Positions 24,801 to 37,430 are shown, numbered from the stretch's first letter. The stretch: 64,000 nucleotides of DNA from Unio delphinus (GCA_029339505.1 JAQISU010000210.1:17813501-17877500); one strand, 5' to 3'. Notes: generated by a model from the sequence alone, not told the origin. Made by a program: numbers and translations.

Positions 24801-25097
24801 TATTCTTAACTGATGACTGTGTCAATATTTAGGATTCAAACAAGAAATCAACTAACCTAACTTGATTATAGTTTAGTTATAGAAGATTTCAAATGAAAGG
24901 ACAGATTCCATGTAAAAGTAAAGATCTGTAATCAAATATTTAAAATATAATACATGTAGTTTCATAGTCTTATATTGCACTGACAAATATAAAGCAAGCA
25001 AAACAATCGATTGGCAACAAATAAACGCAGAAATTGGCGTTTGCCGACAACCATAGTACAACTGAAGAAATGTAAGAATAACTACTTGTGCTGTAAA
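18867..25097. other. Long AT-rich interval without recognised genes
   Basis: I see no convincing gene across about 6 kb. A weak candidate at 21692-21874 encodes a hydrophobic stretch (W-K-L-I-F-T-V-L-F-A) followed by Cys-containing sequence, but it has no upstream ATG in frame. An imperfect hairpin lies at 19255-19380. Confidence 0.45.
19255..19380. repeat. Imperfect hairpin, possibly a decayed MITE
   Basis: The left arm 'tgtgctgacaccaagataaa' faces the right arm 'gcttcggtgccaacaca'. Internally 'cagtcgcgaggttacg' faces 'cgaccccgcgatta'. No clear target-site duplication was seen. Confidence 0.5.
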
Positions 25098-25100
25098 ACA

Positions 25101-25980
25101 GGGGCCGTCCATAAATGACGCCACGCACCTAGGGGGGGGGGGGGGTCACACATTTGTGACGATGTGTGACGAGGGGGAGGGGGGGTGTTTAAGAACTGTG
25201 ACGTCACATCAAAACGCGCAACTTTAAAAGTTCCACTTAAATTCCAGAACGAACAATAGACAGAGCATCACATAAATTCCCATCTCTGTTTGCAACTCAA
25301 AGTTTGAAAGTGGATGACATCCTTCCTCGCTCCTCAAATCCTTATAGGTCAATTCCGTATGATTTGTACTGTCCGTCAGTACAGTCCGTGCTTGGCGATA
25401 GGATTTGCAAGAAATGTCACATATACTTCGCGTCGTTAGTCATGCTGCGTAGTCATTCTTTAACACGCAAGGTGGAATCAATAATTGCACCCAAACGCAT
25501 CAGGCCACAGAGAGTTGCTGCACGTCGACACGTGAACTAATGGTTGTAATCGCAAACGAAGAAAATGGAGAGAGTACAGATTGGATGGACGAAGAAGATC
25601 TTGATCTGAATGGAATATCCATTCCACAGGATGAAGAGATCCAAGCTCTCCCTATTTATTCCATGAAGGAACATTTTGCTTCACCATGGGAAAATGGAGA
25701 AGCTTAAATTTTGTATTTTTTGACTTATAAATTGTTATTAAATTTTTTTAAATATAATTCCAGTGATTCTACCAGAGCTTTTCATTTTGTGGAATGCATA
25801 ATGATTGTTATAATTATACTCTCTCTCTCTCACTCTCTCTCTCTCTTTTAGAGGGGGGATCCAAAGATTTGTGACGTCATATTAGAGGGGGGCCTAACTT
25901 TTTGTGACGACGTGTGACAAGCGGGAGGGAGGGGGTAAACAATCGGCCAAAATTGCGTGACGTCATTTATGGACGGCCCC
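25101..25980 (+). mobile_element. 880-bp TIR transposon remnant carrying a zinc-finger ORF
   Basis: The ends are perfect 20-bp inverted repeats, GGGGCCGTCCATAAATGACG, with further similarity beyond and G-rich subterminal TGTGACG motifs. The flanking ACA (25098-25100, 25981-25983) fits a 3-bp duplication. The 25304-25540 frame encodes Y-D-L-Y-C-P-S-V-Q and G-D-R-I-C-K-K-C-H-I-Y-F-A-S-L, a C-x2-C finger start. After a stop the frame continues as an acidic tail to 25706. It looks like the C-terminal end of a transposase in an internally deleted element. The superfamily is unresolved. Confidence 0.8.
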
Positions 25981-26639
25981 ACAGACGGAATAAAGTGTAT
26001 CAGTTGTTTCTGTTGAAAGATTACCGTTAATCCGATCTCTAAATATCCAACTGAACTGATTAAATAACTCGGTGGTAAAATCTTCCAAATTATAATCTTT
26101 TTCAAGTATTTGTCAATTATTTTGATCAATTATTTGTAAGGTTTGAATGTTGTCAAATTAAGACCTGTAGTTGTTTATCTTTGATTGGAATAGATCTCTA
26201 ATACTATATGTTATAGTTATGTTTATATTTTCCCTATTTTCACTCGCCAAGTAGTGGGAACAGGTCTTAAATTAATTATTAATTATTTCCGTCCTGATCA
26301 TTATCCAAATTGTATTATAAAATTACCCTCAAATTGCTTTACTTTGTAGGTAGAATATCTTACAATAAACTGCATCTGCAAGAAAATCGGATTTAATGTT
26401 GTTACGTCTTGTCAGCTCTGTCTAATTAGCGATACAAAATGATGTTTGTGCTGTTTAGATACGTTATTATATTGTTTGAGTAGCCAGAAGTTCAATATAT
26501 GTATATTTTGGAAACACATCACAGTCAGTGCACACTTACTCATTAGATTTAGAATGTTATATAAAGTGTGCTTGAATGCCACCCCGTATCTAGCAGAATC
26601 AATTCCATTTGTAAAAAATCATCTCCCTTTAACATCACA

Positions 26640-28644
26640 ATTATCCAAGTCAATACTCCAACTATCGATCATGATGATGTAGAGATAAAGGAGTTTTACA
26701 ACAAACTCCAGGGTATCCTAAACATGATCAAGTAAAACAGACTTCTTCTTCATGCAAGGAGACTGCAATGCCAAATTTGGCAAAGATGCTCTAAAATACC
26801 GGGAATATGACCGTGGACCATCATTCAATGAGTTTACCAATGAAAGAGGGAGACGGATGCTCGAGTTCGCAAGTAACAATAACTTAGTCTAGCCAACGTC
26901 ATGGGCCAACATAAACCTTCACGATTCTGTTCATGGCACACACCAACTGGAACCCATCATAACCAGATCGACTACATACTGGTTCAAAACCGTTACCGAT
27001 CTGGCATCAATAAAGCCAAACCAAGAACGTTTCGAGATGCAGATGTTGGGATTTCTCACGACTTCGTGATTAGGAACTTCCGAGTTAGGTTGAAGACAAT
27101 TAACAAGCCAAAGAACATCAGGCTCAAATTCAACCTTGAACAACTGAATGACACTAACATCTGCAAGTCATTCTAAACCACAATTGTTGGAAAATGTGCT
27201 CCACTCCTTGTCATGGATGGTGATGTTAAAGTGATGACATACTTTCAACACATTCATGACAGCAGCTGCCAATGACATCATTGGCCTCAATTGCCCAAAG
27301 AAACAAATCATGGGTTACAGAAGTGACCCAGGCACTGATTATAACAGTCATCTCAAAATGAAATATCAGTTTTATCAGCCATGCAAGTAAGGTGATGCTA
27401 AAAATCATCTTGAACAGACTGAAACCACAAGCAGAAGCAATAATCTCTGACGAACAGGCCGGGTTCCTGAGTGGAAGAAGCACAATATAACAATTATTCA
27501 ATATAATGGTTCTGTGTGAAATGTACTCGCAACATCAACAAAACATCTATCATGTGTTCATAGATTTTAAAAAGGCCTTTGACAGAGTGTTGCATGAGGC
27601 ATTGTGTGCCGCAATGAAGAAGTACAACATGGGTCAAAATTTGATCAAAACAATCAAGCAGCTGTACGCCAAGGTTACCAGTGCAGTAATTGCCCAAGGT
27701 TGTGTGGGGGACTGGTTCCAGACAACATACTGAGTACATCAAGGCTGTCTCCTGTCACCCACATTTTTCAACTTCTACTTTGAAAGTATCATGAGCGAAG
27801 CCCTGGAAAACCATTATTGGACAGTCAGCATTGGAGGGCGTAATATCACCAACCTACGCTTTGCAGACGATATTGATGGGCTGGCAGGCAGTGAAGACAA
27901 GCTTGCCACCTTAGTAAAGAAACGGGATGAAACATCTTCCAGATTTGACATGGAGATAGGCCCACATCAGACAAAGATGATGACAAATAATGGGAAACAA
28001 ATCTCAGCCAAGATTGAAGTCAGAGGATAGAAACTGGAAACAGTGAGCCAGTTCAAATATCTTGGGTCCACAATGACCGAAGAGTGATCAAGAGCAGAAA
28101 TTTTGTCAAGAGCAGCGCAAACAACGGCAGCTATGTCAAAGCTAAGACCCATCTAGAATGACAAGAATATCTGTGTGGAAACTAAAATCAGACTGTTGCG
28201 AGCACTAGTCATCTCAATCTTTTTTTATTTATGTGAGACCTGGATCCTGACAGAAGAATTACAACGAAAACTCCAGGCATGTGAAATGAGATGCTACAGA
28301 ACCATCACTGGCATCTCTTATACGGACTACATCACAAATGGAGAAGTGCGTAAAAACAGGTGCAAAGTAAACTAATATGAAGACCTCGTCTCCAACGTCA
28401 AAATGGGAAAATTAAAATGGCACTGCCATATCACTAGAGCCAACAGTCTATCCTAAAACAGTCCTGCAGAGCAGCGTCCAGGGTGGCAGAATGAGAGGTA
28501 GACAGACAAAAGTGAACTGACAACATCACAGAATGGACCAGGAAAAGTTTTGCGGAGACACTGGCACATAATCGAGACAAGTGGAGGGAACTGGTCAGAT
28601 ATTGAGCAGCACAGCGCCTCGACGACTACACTAGGTCACGAAAC

Positions 28645-28645
<1 letters not shown>
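26640..28645 (+). mobile_element. Degenerate EN-RT LINE (RTE/BovB-like)
   Basis: In order, several frames give an endonuclease start (I-Q-V-N-T-P-T, Q-G-D-C-N-A-K-F-G-K-D), the endonuclease end (N-Q-I-D-Y-I-L-V, I-S-H-D-F-V), then a gap. Reverse transcriptase follows: F-I-D-F-K-K-A-F-D-R-V, H-Q-G-C-L-L-S-P, catalytic L-R-F-A-D-D-I-D, and the thumb/C-terminal part with F-K-Y-L-G-S and L-C-E-T-W-I-L-T. Several stops and a deletion near 27180-27370 show it is dead. A (GAT)n run follows the terminal 'aggtcacgaaact' directly. Confidence 0.92.
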
Positions 28646-28685
<40 letters not shown>

Positions 28686-28711
28686 CTGATGATGATGATG
28701 ATGATGATGAT
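28646..28711. repeat. (GAT)n microsatellite at the LINE 3' end
   Basis: About 21 GAT triplets with one interruption start exactly where the LINE ends, so the microsatellite probably grew from the retrotransposon tail. Confidence 0.95.
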
Positions 28712-30092
28712 AAAGTGGTCTAGATCGAATCTACTGCCACCTCTAGCAAATAAATATGAAAAGAAAATAACATTAAAAGTATCCTAACAAAAAGACTGAT
28801 CGCAGGTAGTATACCAAATCAGTATCTCTAAGTTATTATTTATACACATGTTTATCTCAAACATAGCAAAGTTATTTACAATTCTATATCACTACTCAAT
28901 TTACGTAGATGTGATATAAACATGCTTTAATTTTAATTTGTTTATGTTTTTCTTAATAAGGTTAATATCGAAAAACTTTCAGATTTAAGTTTACATATAT
29001 ATATTAAGCTTCAAATTTAAGGAGTGTTCGATTTTGTGTTAGAAATTGGTTAAGATTATCAAGACTTTTATTATAGTTAGGCTAATACAAGCTTTCGCAG
29101 AAACATGTTTTTCTCTCTATATTTAAAATGCCCTTACCAACCTAATTAATGCATTAAAATTTAAAATGTTTTCTTTTATGGGTCAATATATATGCTTCTC
29201 ATACTGTCTACACTCTACAAACTTGATTTAGAAATGATATATGCAAAATTAACTACACAAATACGTGGCTGCACCTGCACACATGAACTATAAATGTTTA
29301 TTGTATAGTATTGAACACAAAAAGAACTATCTCAATAGCAATTACATGTTCAAGTAATTTTAAAGTTTCTTCAGTATCGCAAATTGTCATTTTGAAACTA
29401 ATCTATTCCTAAACCATGTCTTGCCACAAATCGATACTAATTTAGGTATTCAGTTTTCTCCACGTTGCATTTTCATTTAGAAGTTTTTTTGTAGGATAGA
29501 ATCACTACAAAGTAAACTACGCTTGACATCAGCTTACTCAGGTTTATAAACCAGGAAATATAACCCCCAACATCTGACTGCATCCGACCAAAGTTTGCAT
29601 AAAAAACATCGTGATCCCTATTGAAATTTTGGAAGCTTTCGGACGTGCAGAAAGGCGTTTGATAATTAATGCTTTGATTTTCTTTCTCTGAATATTTAAC
29701 AGAGACGCAACATGTTATGTTCAACAATAATAATTTTGTTTACATACACACAAACCACTTGATAGGAGATATGAGTTTGTTTCTACATAATCTTTGTATG
29801 TTTTTCAGGGTCTAATAAGAAGCCATATATCAACTTGCGTTGAATACTTTATCCTGGCAAATTTGTCGATTTTCTTTTGTAATTCACTGCTAGCAGCTGA
29901 AAATCGTGTTATTATTTATGGCGCTTTTATTTAAATGAAATGCGCAAAATATAGAAATACTTGCGTCTGTACATCACTAGTAACTATTGCAACATATTTG
30001 ATAGTGATCAGATAACGCCCGATTCGAACCCAAATCCACTGGGGAGATGAAAACTGTATTCAGATGTTACAAATCAAGCACAATTCAAGAAA

Positions 30093-30170
<78 letters not shown>

Positions 30171-31128
30171 CAAGGCTTTATAGACTCATTATTCCATTTA
30201 TTTCCTAGTAATGTATACATATCACCTATTTTACAGCAAATTCTCTCTTAGTCGCTTATATTCATCATTTTTTCAGACTAAAATGTTTAACAAAAGAAAC
30301 TGGCAAAACTAGTACTACTTAAGCAACAGTGTTATATATTTGTGATCAAGATAAATATTATAATATTTGTGTTTCATTTACACAATTTCACTAAACGGTT
30401 GTGGCCCAGTGGTTAGCGTGCGAGATTTATGTATACATGAGTGACATACTCGTGTCCGAAATGTGCGCCAGTCTCTCGTCCGAAATAATGTGGGGCCGAA
30501 AAACCGCCATCCAATCAGCACAAGTAGACTATCGTCCTGAGTCCGTCTCCCTGTGTCAATCGTTAAGACACATCCCTTTAATTTACACCAATATTATTAA
30601 CACTAAAACCGTAGACGTGTTCACCTGACTCTAAACTGAACATCAAACAAAATTAAACTCAGGCAAATTATTCCAAATAAAAACTAAAGATTTGTTTCTC
30701 ATAAATGAGCAGAACGGTTTACTTTTGGAAGGTAGAATTTAGCCTGTTTACTATGTATCACTTGTAAAAAAAATGAAAGTTTTCTTTATTAAAATTAATT
30801 TGTACAATGTTTTAATCATTTCTCATTGTTTAATACTTTTAGAAATGTTGAATTATTTAAATTTTAAAAATATCAGTCATTTGTCGCATACTTTATTATG
30901 CCATTTTGGGTAAGATTGCTTTACCTGTCAATACCGTTATCTTCCTAGCTCACTGAACTAGTCAGTGCTACATCGCCTCTCTCATAACCACAGGTAACTG
31001 TAATAACCAAATCTAGCTATGCGCTCATGGGTGTAAGATGTATTATTGTTTAGTACGCACTGATTAAATTTATAAATTCCCCAAATTGTCATGAAAGAAG
31101 TGATTATATTAAGGAAAAAGAGGTCATA
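28712..31128. other. AT-rich interval, no gene
   Basis: Contains (TA)n at 30093-30166. A tRNA-like A box at 30396-30420 (TGGCCCAGTGGTTAGCGTG) and a reverse B box near 30019-30032 (GGGTTCGAATCGGG on the minus strand) are probably SINE scraps. Otherwise nothing was recognised. Confidence 0.5.
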
Positions 31129-31463
31129 ATGGAAACATTTTGCGGACAAATACATTTCACACCAGATCATACAAGTAAATGCTGGTTATGGTGCACATAT
31201 CCCACCACCAGTAAAACTGTGCAAAGCTACAAGACATTATTCTGCATCGCTTTTATAATCAACTGCATCCTGATGGCCGCCTTCATGGTAACTACCAACT
31301 ACTGGAAATGTCAGATACGATTCTCAGGGGATATTATGGAAATACAGATGTGCTTAAAATGTAAGGAAATGATGTTAACCTTCTGAAAGAATTTGAAAGG
31401 AAAGATAATGGCACCAAGTGTTGCACAAAGAACACAGCACAGCTAAAGCATCTTGTGCATCAG
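31129..31463 (+). pseudogene. TNF-ligand-like gene, candidate transmembrane exon (broken)
   Basis: The ATG at 31129 opens a peptide with about 36 mostly polar residues, a hydrophobic span T-L-F-C-I-A-F-I-I-N-C-I-L-M-A-A-F-M-V, then an external part: a type II membrane layout as in TNF ligands. The frame stops at 31384. A second frame (L-L-K-E-F-E-R-K, T-K-C-C-T-K-N) runs to a donor 'CATCAG|gtattg' but has a TAA at 31362-31364, so an indel or altered splicing separates the two. Assignment to the gene at 35853-37430 is inferred from strand, topology and phase. Confidence 0.4.
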
Positions 31464-31565
31464 GTATTGTAATGTTTTCTACTTAACTGAATTGCTCCGT
31501 CTGTCATTCTCTTTGTCTCTGTCTTACTCATCTACCTAATTGAAGATAACAACGTACACACACAC

Positions 31566-31567
<2 letters not shown>

Positions 31568-31648
<81 letters not shown>
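31568..31648. repeat. (TA)n microsatellite
   Basis: About 40 dinucleotide units. Confidence 0.98.
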
Positions 31649-31652
<4 letters not shown>

Positions 31653-32114
31653 TTCATATTTGGCTTGGCTAGTAACATTTTCAATCAAAACGAACTATCT
31701 TCAAATGTACAGGTTTGCTAAAATAATATGCATTTGTCTAGGAGAGACAAATACTGATCAAGGGAGTGGAGACTTTATGCCCAATACCGATGTTTTAAAA
31801 ACAACTGTTTTCCTCACACTCCTTTGCAAAAATAAGGGTTGTTGTCAAAGTTTCATATTATTAGCGCCATCTATGCTACTTTAAAACAGAACATATGTCA
31901 TGACAGTTTGTTTTTATATGTCCGATAGCATAAAAAGGACCCTCGCACAAAAATAACTTCAAATGAAGTTAAAACACATTTAAGCCTCAAATAATAGTGA
32001 CGACGACGGTCAACGTGTAAACAATATACCAAGGCCGAATTGAATACATATACGAACAATTTAGACACATGCGTGAACTGGCACAACAATATTTTTCCCT
32101 AAGAATAATGGACT

Positions 32115-32126
32115 GGCGCGCGCGCG

Positions 32127-32165
<39 letters not shown>
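32115..32165. repeat. (GC)n-(CA)n compound microsatellite
   Basis: A short GC dinucleotide run passes into CA repeats. Confidence 0.95.
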
Positions 32166-32166
<1 letters not shown>

Positions 32167-32465
32167 AAAACACACAATTCTGATTTGATATAGAATTGAA
32201 CATTATAAATTATTTTACAATATTAAAATGTGAAGAGGGTTTGCAACATTAGCAATCGCTGAAACAGTTTTTCGATTAAAATGGGGACTACACTACCTGG
32301 TTATTTGGGCAGAGTTGTGTCATTCTCATTCTACCGTGATTACAGTTGTCGACCAAATATTGAGAGACATCAGTAATATAATGTTATATACTTTTCACGG
32401 TTGTTATTGCCACGAAAAAGTATTACTGAATGAGGATTCCCAAAGATATATAATATTTATACTTA

Positions 32466-33110
32466 CGTGTAAGAGTGAATGGACAGAAATTGGGCACAAT
32501 AACAAGATTCAAGTACCTAGATGCTATCGCCTCTGATGAAGGTTCAAAACCTGCGGTTCTTTCCAGGATTGAACAGACAACAGCTGCTCTCGCTAGGCTG
32601 AAGCCTATTTGGAAAGACAACAATATCACGCTTGGGTCCAAGATCAAGCTTATGCGCTCCCTCGTCATGTCCATATTCCTAAATGCATGTGAGACATTGA
32701 CCCTAACAGCAGAAATAGAGAGAAGAGTCCATGCCTTAGAGATGAGATGTTATCGAAGGATCCTAAAAATTTCTTACTTAGACTACGTCTCTAATGCGGA
32801 GGTGCGCACTAAAATCCAAGGCGCAATTGGACCTTATGAAGATCTGCTCACACTGTAACGAAACGCAAACTAAGATGGTATGGTCACGTCTCACGCTCAA
32901 CTGGCAAGTCAAAGACAATCCTGCACTGCACAGTGAGAGGAAAGAGAAAACGAGGCAGACAGAAGAAGAGATAGAAAAATAGCAAAGCGTGGATAAGCAT
33001 GGACGTTGCAAGGTCCCAAAGAGCAGTGGAGAACAGGGCGAAATGGAGAGAGATTGTCGCAAAGTCACCAGTGGCGCCCTTTCGACCAGCAAGGTAACGG
33101 GAGAAATGAA
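32466..33110 (+). mobile_element. LINE 3' fragment, same family as 26640
   Basis: The open frame contains I-T-R-F-K-Y-L-D-A, L-A-R-L-K-P-I-W-K-D, N-A-C-E-T-L-T-L-T-A-E and R-C-Y-R-R-I-L-K-I-S-Y, aligning to the reverse-transcriptase C-terminus of the LINE at 26640-28645. After a frame change it continues with K-R-K-L-R-W-Y-G-H-V and basic R-G-R-Q-K-K-R. It is truncated at the 5' end and frameshifted at about 32820-32850. Confidence 0.9.
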
Positions 33111-33140
33111 ATAATGAAATACTTACGTGTCCATCATACA

Positions 33141-33604
33141 GGACACACGGTACTAATTATACGGGATGTGAACCAGTCTAGAAATGGGTGAAGAAATAAT
33201 AGAGTATATACGGGTTTGGTGGTCTATAATTGGTTTATAATGAAAATTAAAATTTTAGTAAAAATATCTTTTGAGAGCTTATCCAGTTATTTAAAAAAAT
33301 ATAGACAAAATTATAGTGTGCAATTTAAGTGTTGTTTCAGGTCTCAGTTAGGAGTGCTCAATAATGAAAGTAGCACTTGATTCATCTGGTGCATAATCAA
33401 TAACATGTGTTTTGGGCACATGTAAATGTAAAAAATGCCGCGGGCCATATGATGTTCCCCGTACAGAAGCTTACATCAAGGTTAGTTGTGCATGGAGAAA
33501 TATAGGTCTGATTATCAGCACCCAGAAATTTTAAGTTATTGAATTTTGAATATGACCGTGTTTGCATATGTGCACAATTGTACTTGAAGTAGTAGCGTGA
33601 CTCC
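33141..33604. mobile_element. MITE family B, older copy (~464 bp)
   Basis: Aligns along its length, in inverse orientation, to the element at 48763-49231. The left end GGACACACGGTACTAATT is intact; the right end has decayed ('agtagtagcgtgactcc'). A 4-bp duplication TACA flanks both ends. There is no ORF. Confidence 0.85.
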
Positions 33605-33821
33605 TACAGGTGCAAGTAATATGAATATTAATTACATGGACCATGTATATTTTATATATTTGTGCTTTAAATGCAGGTTTTGTTGCACACAGGAATAAAC
33701 ACCCTTATGCACACACTCATGATCACTTATTATGGTCAGATATGAACCTTAAAATCTAGTACTTTACAATTAATACGCTTTAGGTCTTCATTGTGTAATG
33801 CTTCAGCGTATGTTACTTTTT

Positions 33822-33912
<91 letters not shown>

Positions 33913-34144
33913 AAGGAAATGGTGCGGTGGTGATGTGGAAACACAGTATTATCACGAATGTCTTCGCCATTCCTGTCAGTACAAAACTAGTCCAATTCAC
34001 AAGTGAAATATTGCATGGTATCTTTCGAAATCAACATATTTACTTTTTGTTAGATCTAAAACGGCAAAACCTTTTTACATGCAGTTACGTACTGCATATC
34101 TCGCTCTCTCTTTCTCTCTCTCTCTCTCTAATCATTTATATACA

Positions 34145-34225
<81 letters not shown>

Positions 34226-35852
34226 AGAAATGCAAAAATTATACAATATTTTTAATCCTGTTTTAAAAAATGTATTGTTCTGTGTATATATTGTGAAACC
34301 AGTGACTGTTTTCATGCCACAATTTAAGACACATTCTTTATGATGTCATATTTATTGCACAGATTGACGCAGTAAGCATTGGTAGGGAAATAACCCTGCA
34401 GAAATATAATATAATGTCCAACAATCTTCGGAACTTCCCATCATTAAGGGAAATATTTTAGTAGTTGGGAGTTTACATATAAGGTTTTGGGTTTTGCATT
34501 TTGGCATTTACCCTAAATATTGTATCTTTGCCAGCTCGTCTATTTCGAAAGCAACATATATAACCAAAGTTCGATGTTCACGTAATTTAAGGTAAAACCA
34601 ACACTCATCAGTCACTGATTCATCCATTTATTTCAGATGATTTAGATTGTGGATGGAGTTATACTCGTTGCATTAAGAATTCATTATATATAATTAATCA
34701 AGAGCTTTTTAACAGACCGTGTACACGTTTTGTTATTGCGTGTAGCATGTACACGATACTGTATGGTTTGCAAAGATCATGTAGGTTCAGCCACTCACAA
34801 TTTACTTAATTCATGTGTATAAACTAATTATAAAAGGGAATAATTGGTTCCAACATTATGTTGTTTGGGGTTCCGTTCGCTTAATGGAGCCTTCTCATTG
34901 ACGTGCATTTCAAACAGAGAGAAATCACAGAAGATTCAACAATATATTCAGCCTACGATTGACGTGAAGGTATCCAATGAAATATCAGTCTTCTACAAAG
35001 AGCTCTCGCGTCATTTATTCAGTTCAATATCTAATAATGGAATATATAATAAAATTCTTTAGTCGATAAGGAACGGCGGAAACCGATTGCACATAAACAT
35101 ATGATGTCAGTTAAACTTAAATTTATATTAATTATTTAAAACTTTCGCTTGACTACGTTGTCTCAACTGAATGCATGCTCAAAGCAAAACATTTTGATTT
35201 TAGTTTGAAATTATGGAACTGAGAGGCGCGTTTCTCTTGCTTTAATATAACATACGAGATTAAGATGTTCTGAACTTTTTGCGGTGTGATAATGAAAATC
35301 AGTTTTACAGTTTAAGGAAGTATATCTCTTTGCAAGAAAACCCAAATTTAATTTCAATCGAGGCATAAATTGAAAGTTATGTTTACATGAGGAAGTTACC
35401 ATTTTTTTCAGATATAATTGAGGAAGTAAACATATTAGCAAGAGAGTCAGATATTCATTGGACTAAAAAATACAGTGTTCGTTTACATTGTATGCTTCGG
35501 AAAGGTTAATGTTTATGTATGTGAACACACATGGCTGCTTCAATTATTCCCCTTTCTAGTATGGATTCATTTTTTATCATTTAATAGAATAACCTAATAT
35601 TTTCATGCAACGCTTGGAAAAACAATATTCGTGATAGTACTTGAGGATGCCTAAGCTGGAAGCATGTAAAACGTTCGTAACACCATTCATATAAAAAATA
35701 ATCTGCGTTAGAAAAAATGCCATTTGATTTGTCCACTCGTTTTAAACAGTATATTTATATAAACATAATATACCTGTCTCTGTCTACAGTTATGCTTGTC
35801 TTTCCTTCACACGCTCTTGTATAACTGACATGAAATGATTTATATTTTGCAG
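33605..35852 (+). other. AT-rich, microsatellites only
   Basis: Contains (AT)n 33823-33904, (CT)n 34096-34130 and (TA)n-(TG)n 34148-34223. It may be intron of the TNF-like gene. Confidence 0.5.
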
Positions 35853-35889
35853 TTTCTGGAAAGAAATCTTAGAATTGATGTGGCTAAAG
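35853..35889 (+). pseudogene. TNF-like gene, candidate stalk micro-exon
   Basis: A 37-bp segment between acceptor 'tatattttgcag' and donor 'gtaata' encodes F-L-E-R-N-L-R-I-D-V-A-K and one base. Its start phase (0) fits the CATCAG donor at 31463 and its end phase fits the exon at 36254. It is short, so the call rests on phase agreement. Confidence 0.35.
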
Positions 35890-36059
35890 GTAATAGTATG
35901 TATGTTAGGTTCTCGTTACTGTTCTAATCCTAATCAAACTTTAGTTTTATTAGTATCAAATGACGAAAAACAAGAAATTCTTATATATTCGTCGCATTTT
36001 TTGTCATGATTAGGTTTTCAATACAAAAATCGCTTCAATTAAATTAATTGTTATTTGTT

Positions 36060-36212
36060 TTTTTACCTTTTCTTTCTTTCATTCTTTCTCTCTTTCTTTC
36101 TTTATTTCTGTCTTAGTTTCATTCTTCCTTTCTTTTTTCTTCTTTCTTTCATTCTTTCTTTCTACCTTTTCTTTCTTTCTTCCTTTTCTTTCTTTCTTTC
36201 TTTCTTTATTCT
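36060..36212. repeat. Polypyrimidine (TTTC)n tract
   Basis: About 150 bp of imperfect ttctttct repeats, ending about 40 bp before the acceptor at 36253. Confidence 0.95.
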
Positions 36213-36253
36213 TGGACTTTGAAGTAACGCACCTGTGCATTCTGTAATTGCAG

Positions 36254-36340
36254 AGGGAATCACTAATCCTAAATGTCCTGATTAGACATCAGAAGAGACA
36301 CCCGTAGGTAGAGTTGTAGGCATAGATCGTACCTGGACAG
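36254..36340 (+). pseudogene. TNF-like gene, exon with first TNF-domain strand and a stop
   Basis: The acceptor is 'ctgtaattgcag' and the donor 'gtatgt'. In the only frame that joins the downstream exon, the 3' half encodes E-E-T-P-V-G-R-V-V-G-I-D-R-T-W-T, resembling the first strand of a TNF homology domain (P-x-A-H-V/L-V/x-G). The same frame carries TAG at 36283-36285 between the stalk and the domain. The last base G joins GC at 37015 to make Gly, in phase. If the exon is real, the gene is a pseudogene or uses another splice form. Confidence 0.5.
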
Positions 36341-37014
36341 GTATGTTATCATACGCGTAACAAATGTAGTTCTGATAAAGTGTTCAACATTTGTTTTGGA
36401 ATCTCTCGTATTTGATAATATTAAATTGCTATTTTTCCTCCGAGGCATCCATCCGTTTGGATAAAGGGATTGAGATTTGCGCTTATCAAAATGGAAGTAA
36501 TGATAATACCAAAACTCAAGAAATCTCGTTCTACTCAGGATCATTTACTAATTCCACGGATAGTTTTCTCATGACAGTACCTTGTACGGTTCGGTGCATT
36601 ATCTGCCTATCATTAATATAGATTGTTTATGTCATCATTATACTAGCTCACTTAATTAAGCACAATCTTAGGGGAAAAAGGCATTTAACTTTTATAATAA
36701 GGAAGACTAAAATGGTCTACAAAAAGTTCAATGAGTAATTTCACCTGCAGGTGTCTGTGGTAATATTCCAGAGAGATGGGGTGCGTATGATTGATTTTTC
36801 AAGAGCACATTACTTTCTGATGTCATGTGAAGCACTGTAATACTTTTGACGTAAAGTAGTGCTACTTTTGAACCTCCGTTTATGCCATGAATGTGGATGT
36901 TTTAAATGATAATTTACATTCGTTTTAATGCTCAAGCTTTTGATTAACTTGTATTCATGCAAAATTATTTTTCAATGCAAATACAAATTCTATTATAATT
37001 TTTCATTATTGTAG

Positions 37015-37430
37015 GCATCGATTATGATGATAGACACGTTCTTAGATTGTTGAACAAAGGAGATGACTCTTACCAAACTCCAGGAGTAACATTCACTAAT
37101 GGTCAACTTACAATCACCATACCAGGGTTTTACTGGTTCAATAGTCGCCTTACTTTTAGAGATACAAACACTACAATCTCGAACGGCCGTATTGTCTTTT
37201 TCCACACTATCTTTCGGCGGTCAGCAGAATATCCGTTACGATATGATTGGAAACTTGTCGAGGCCGGGAAAACCCCATGCAAGCTCGGATCAGGATTTAC
37301 CGATCGAAGTAGCTTCTTAGGCGATATAGCCTACTTCAAGAAGGGCGAAAGTGTAATTGTTAAAGTTTCCCACCCAGAAATGGTATCGTTTTCCGCGAGT
37401 GACAATTTTCGTGAAGTACATTTATACTGA
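37015..37430 (+). pseudogene. TNF-ligand-like gene, terminal exon (TNF homology domain)
   Basis: The acceptor is 'cattattgtag' and the stop TGA at 37428-37430. The 138-codon frame starts I-D-Y-D-D-R-H-V-L-R-L-L-N and contains GQLTITIPGFYWFNSRLTF, close to the TNF-family signature L-x-V-x3-G-x-Y. Later blocks are Y-P-L-R-Y-D, SSFLGDIAYFKKGESVIVKV and a hydrophobic C-terminal strand. TNF ligands are trimeric type II membrane or shed cytokines, and the family is expanded in bivalves. This exon is itself intact; the pseudogene call comes from the upstream lesions. C1q was considered, but the spacing of the G-x-Y and L-G-x-x-x-x-x-K-G-D/E blocks favours TNF. Confidence 0.72.

Noticed and set aside
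36391..36621. 76-codon ORF upstream of the TNF exon
   Set aside because: It has no TNF-like residues and its phase does not join the neighbouring exons.
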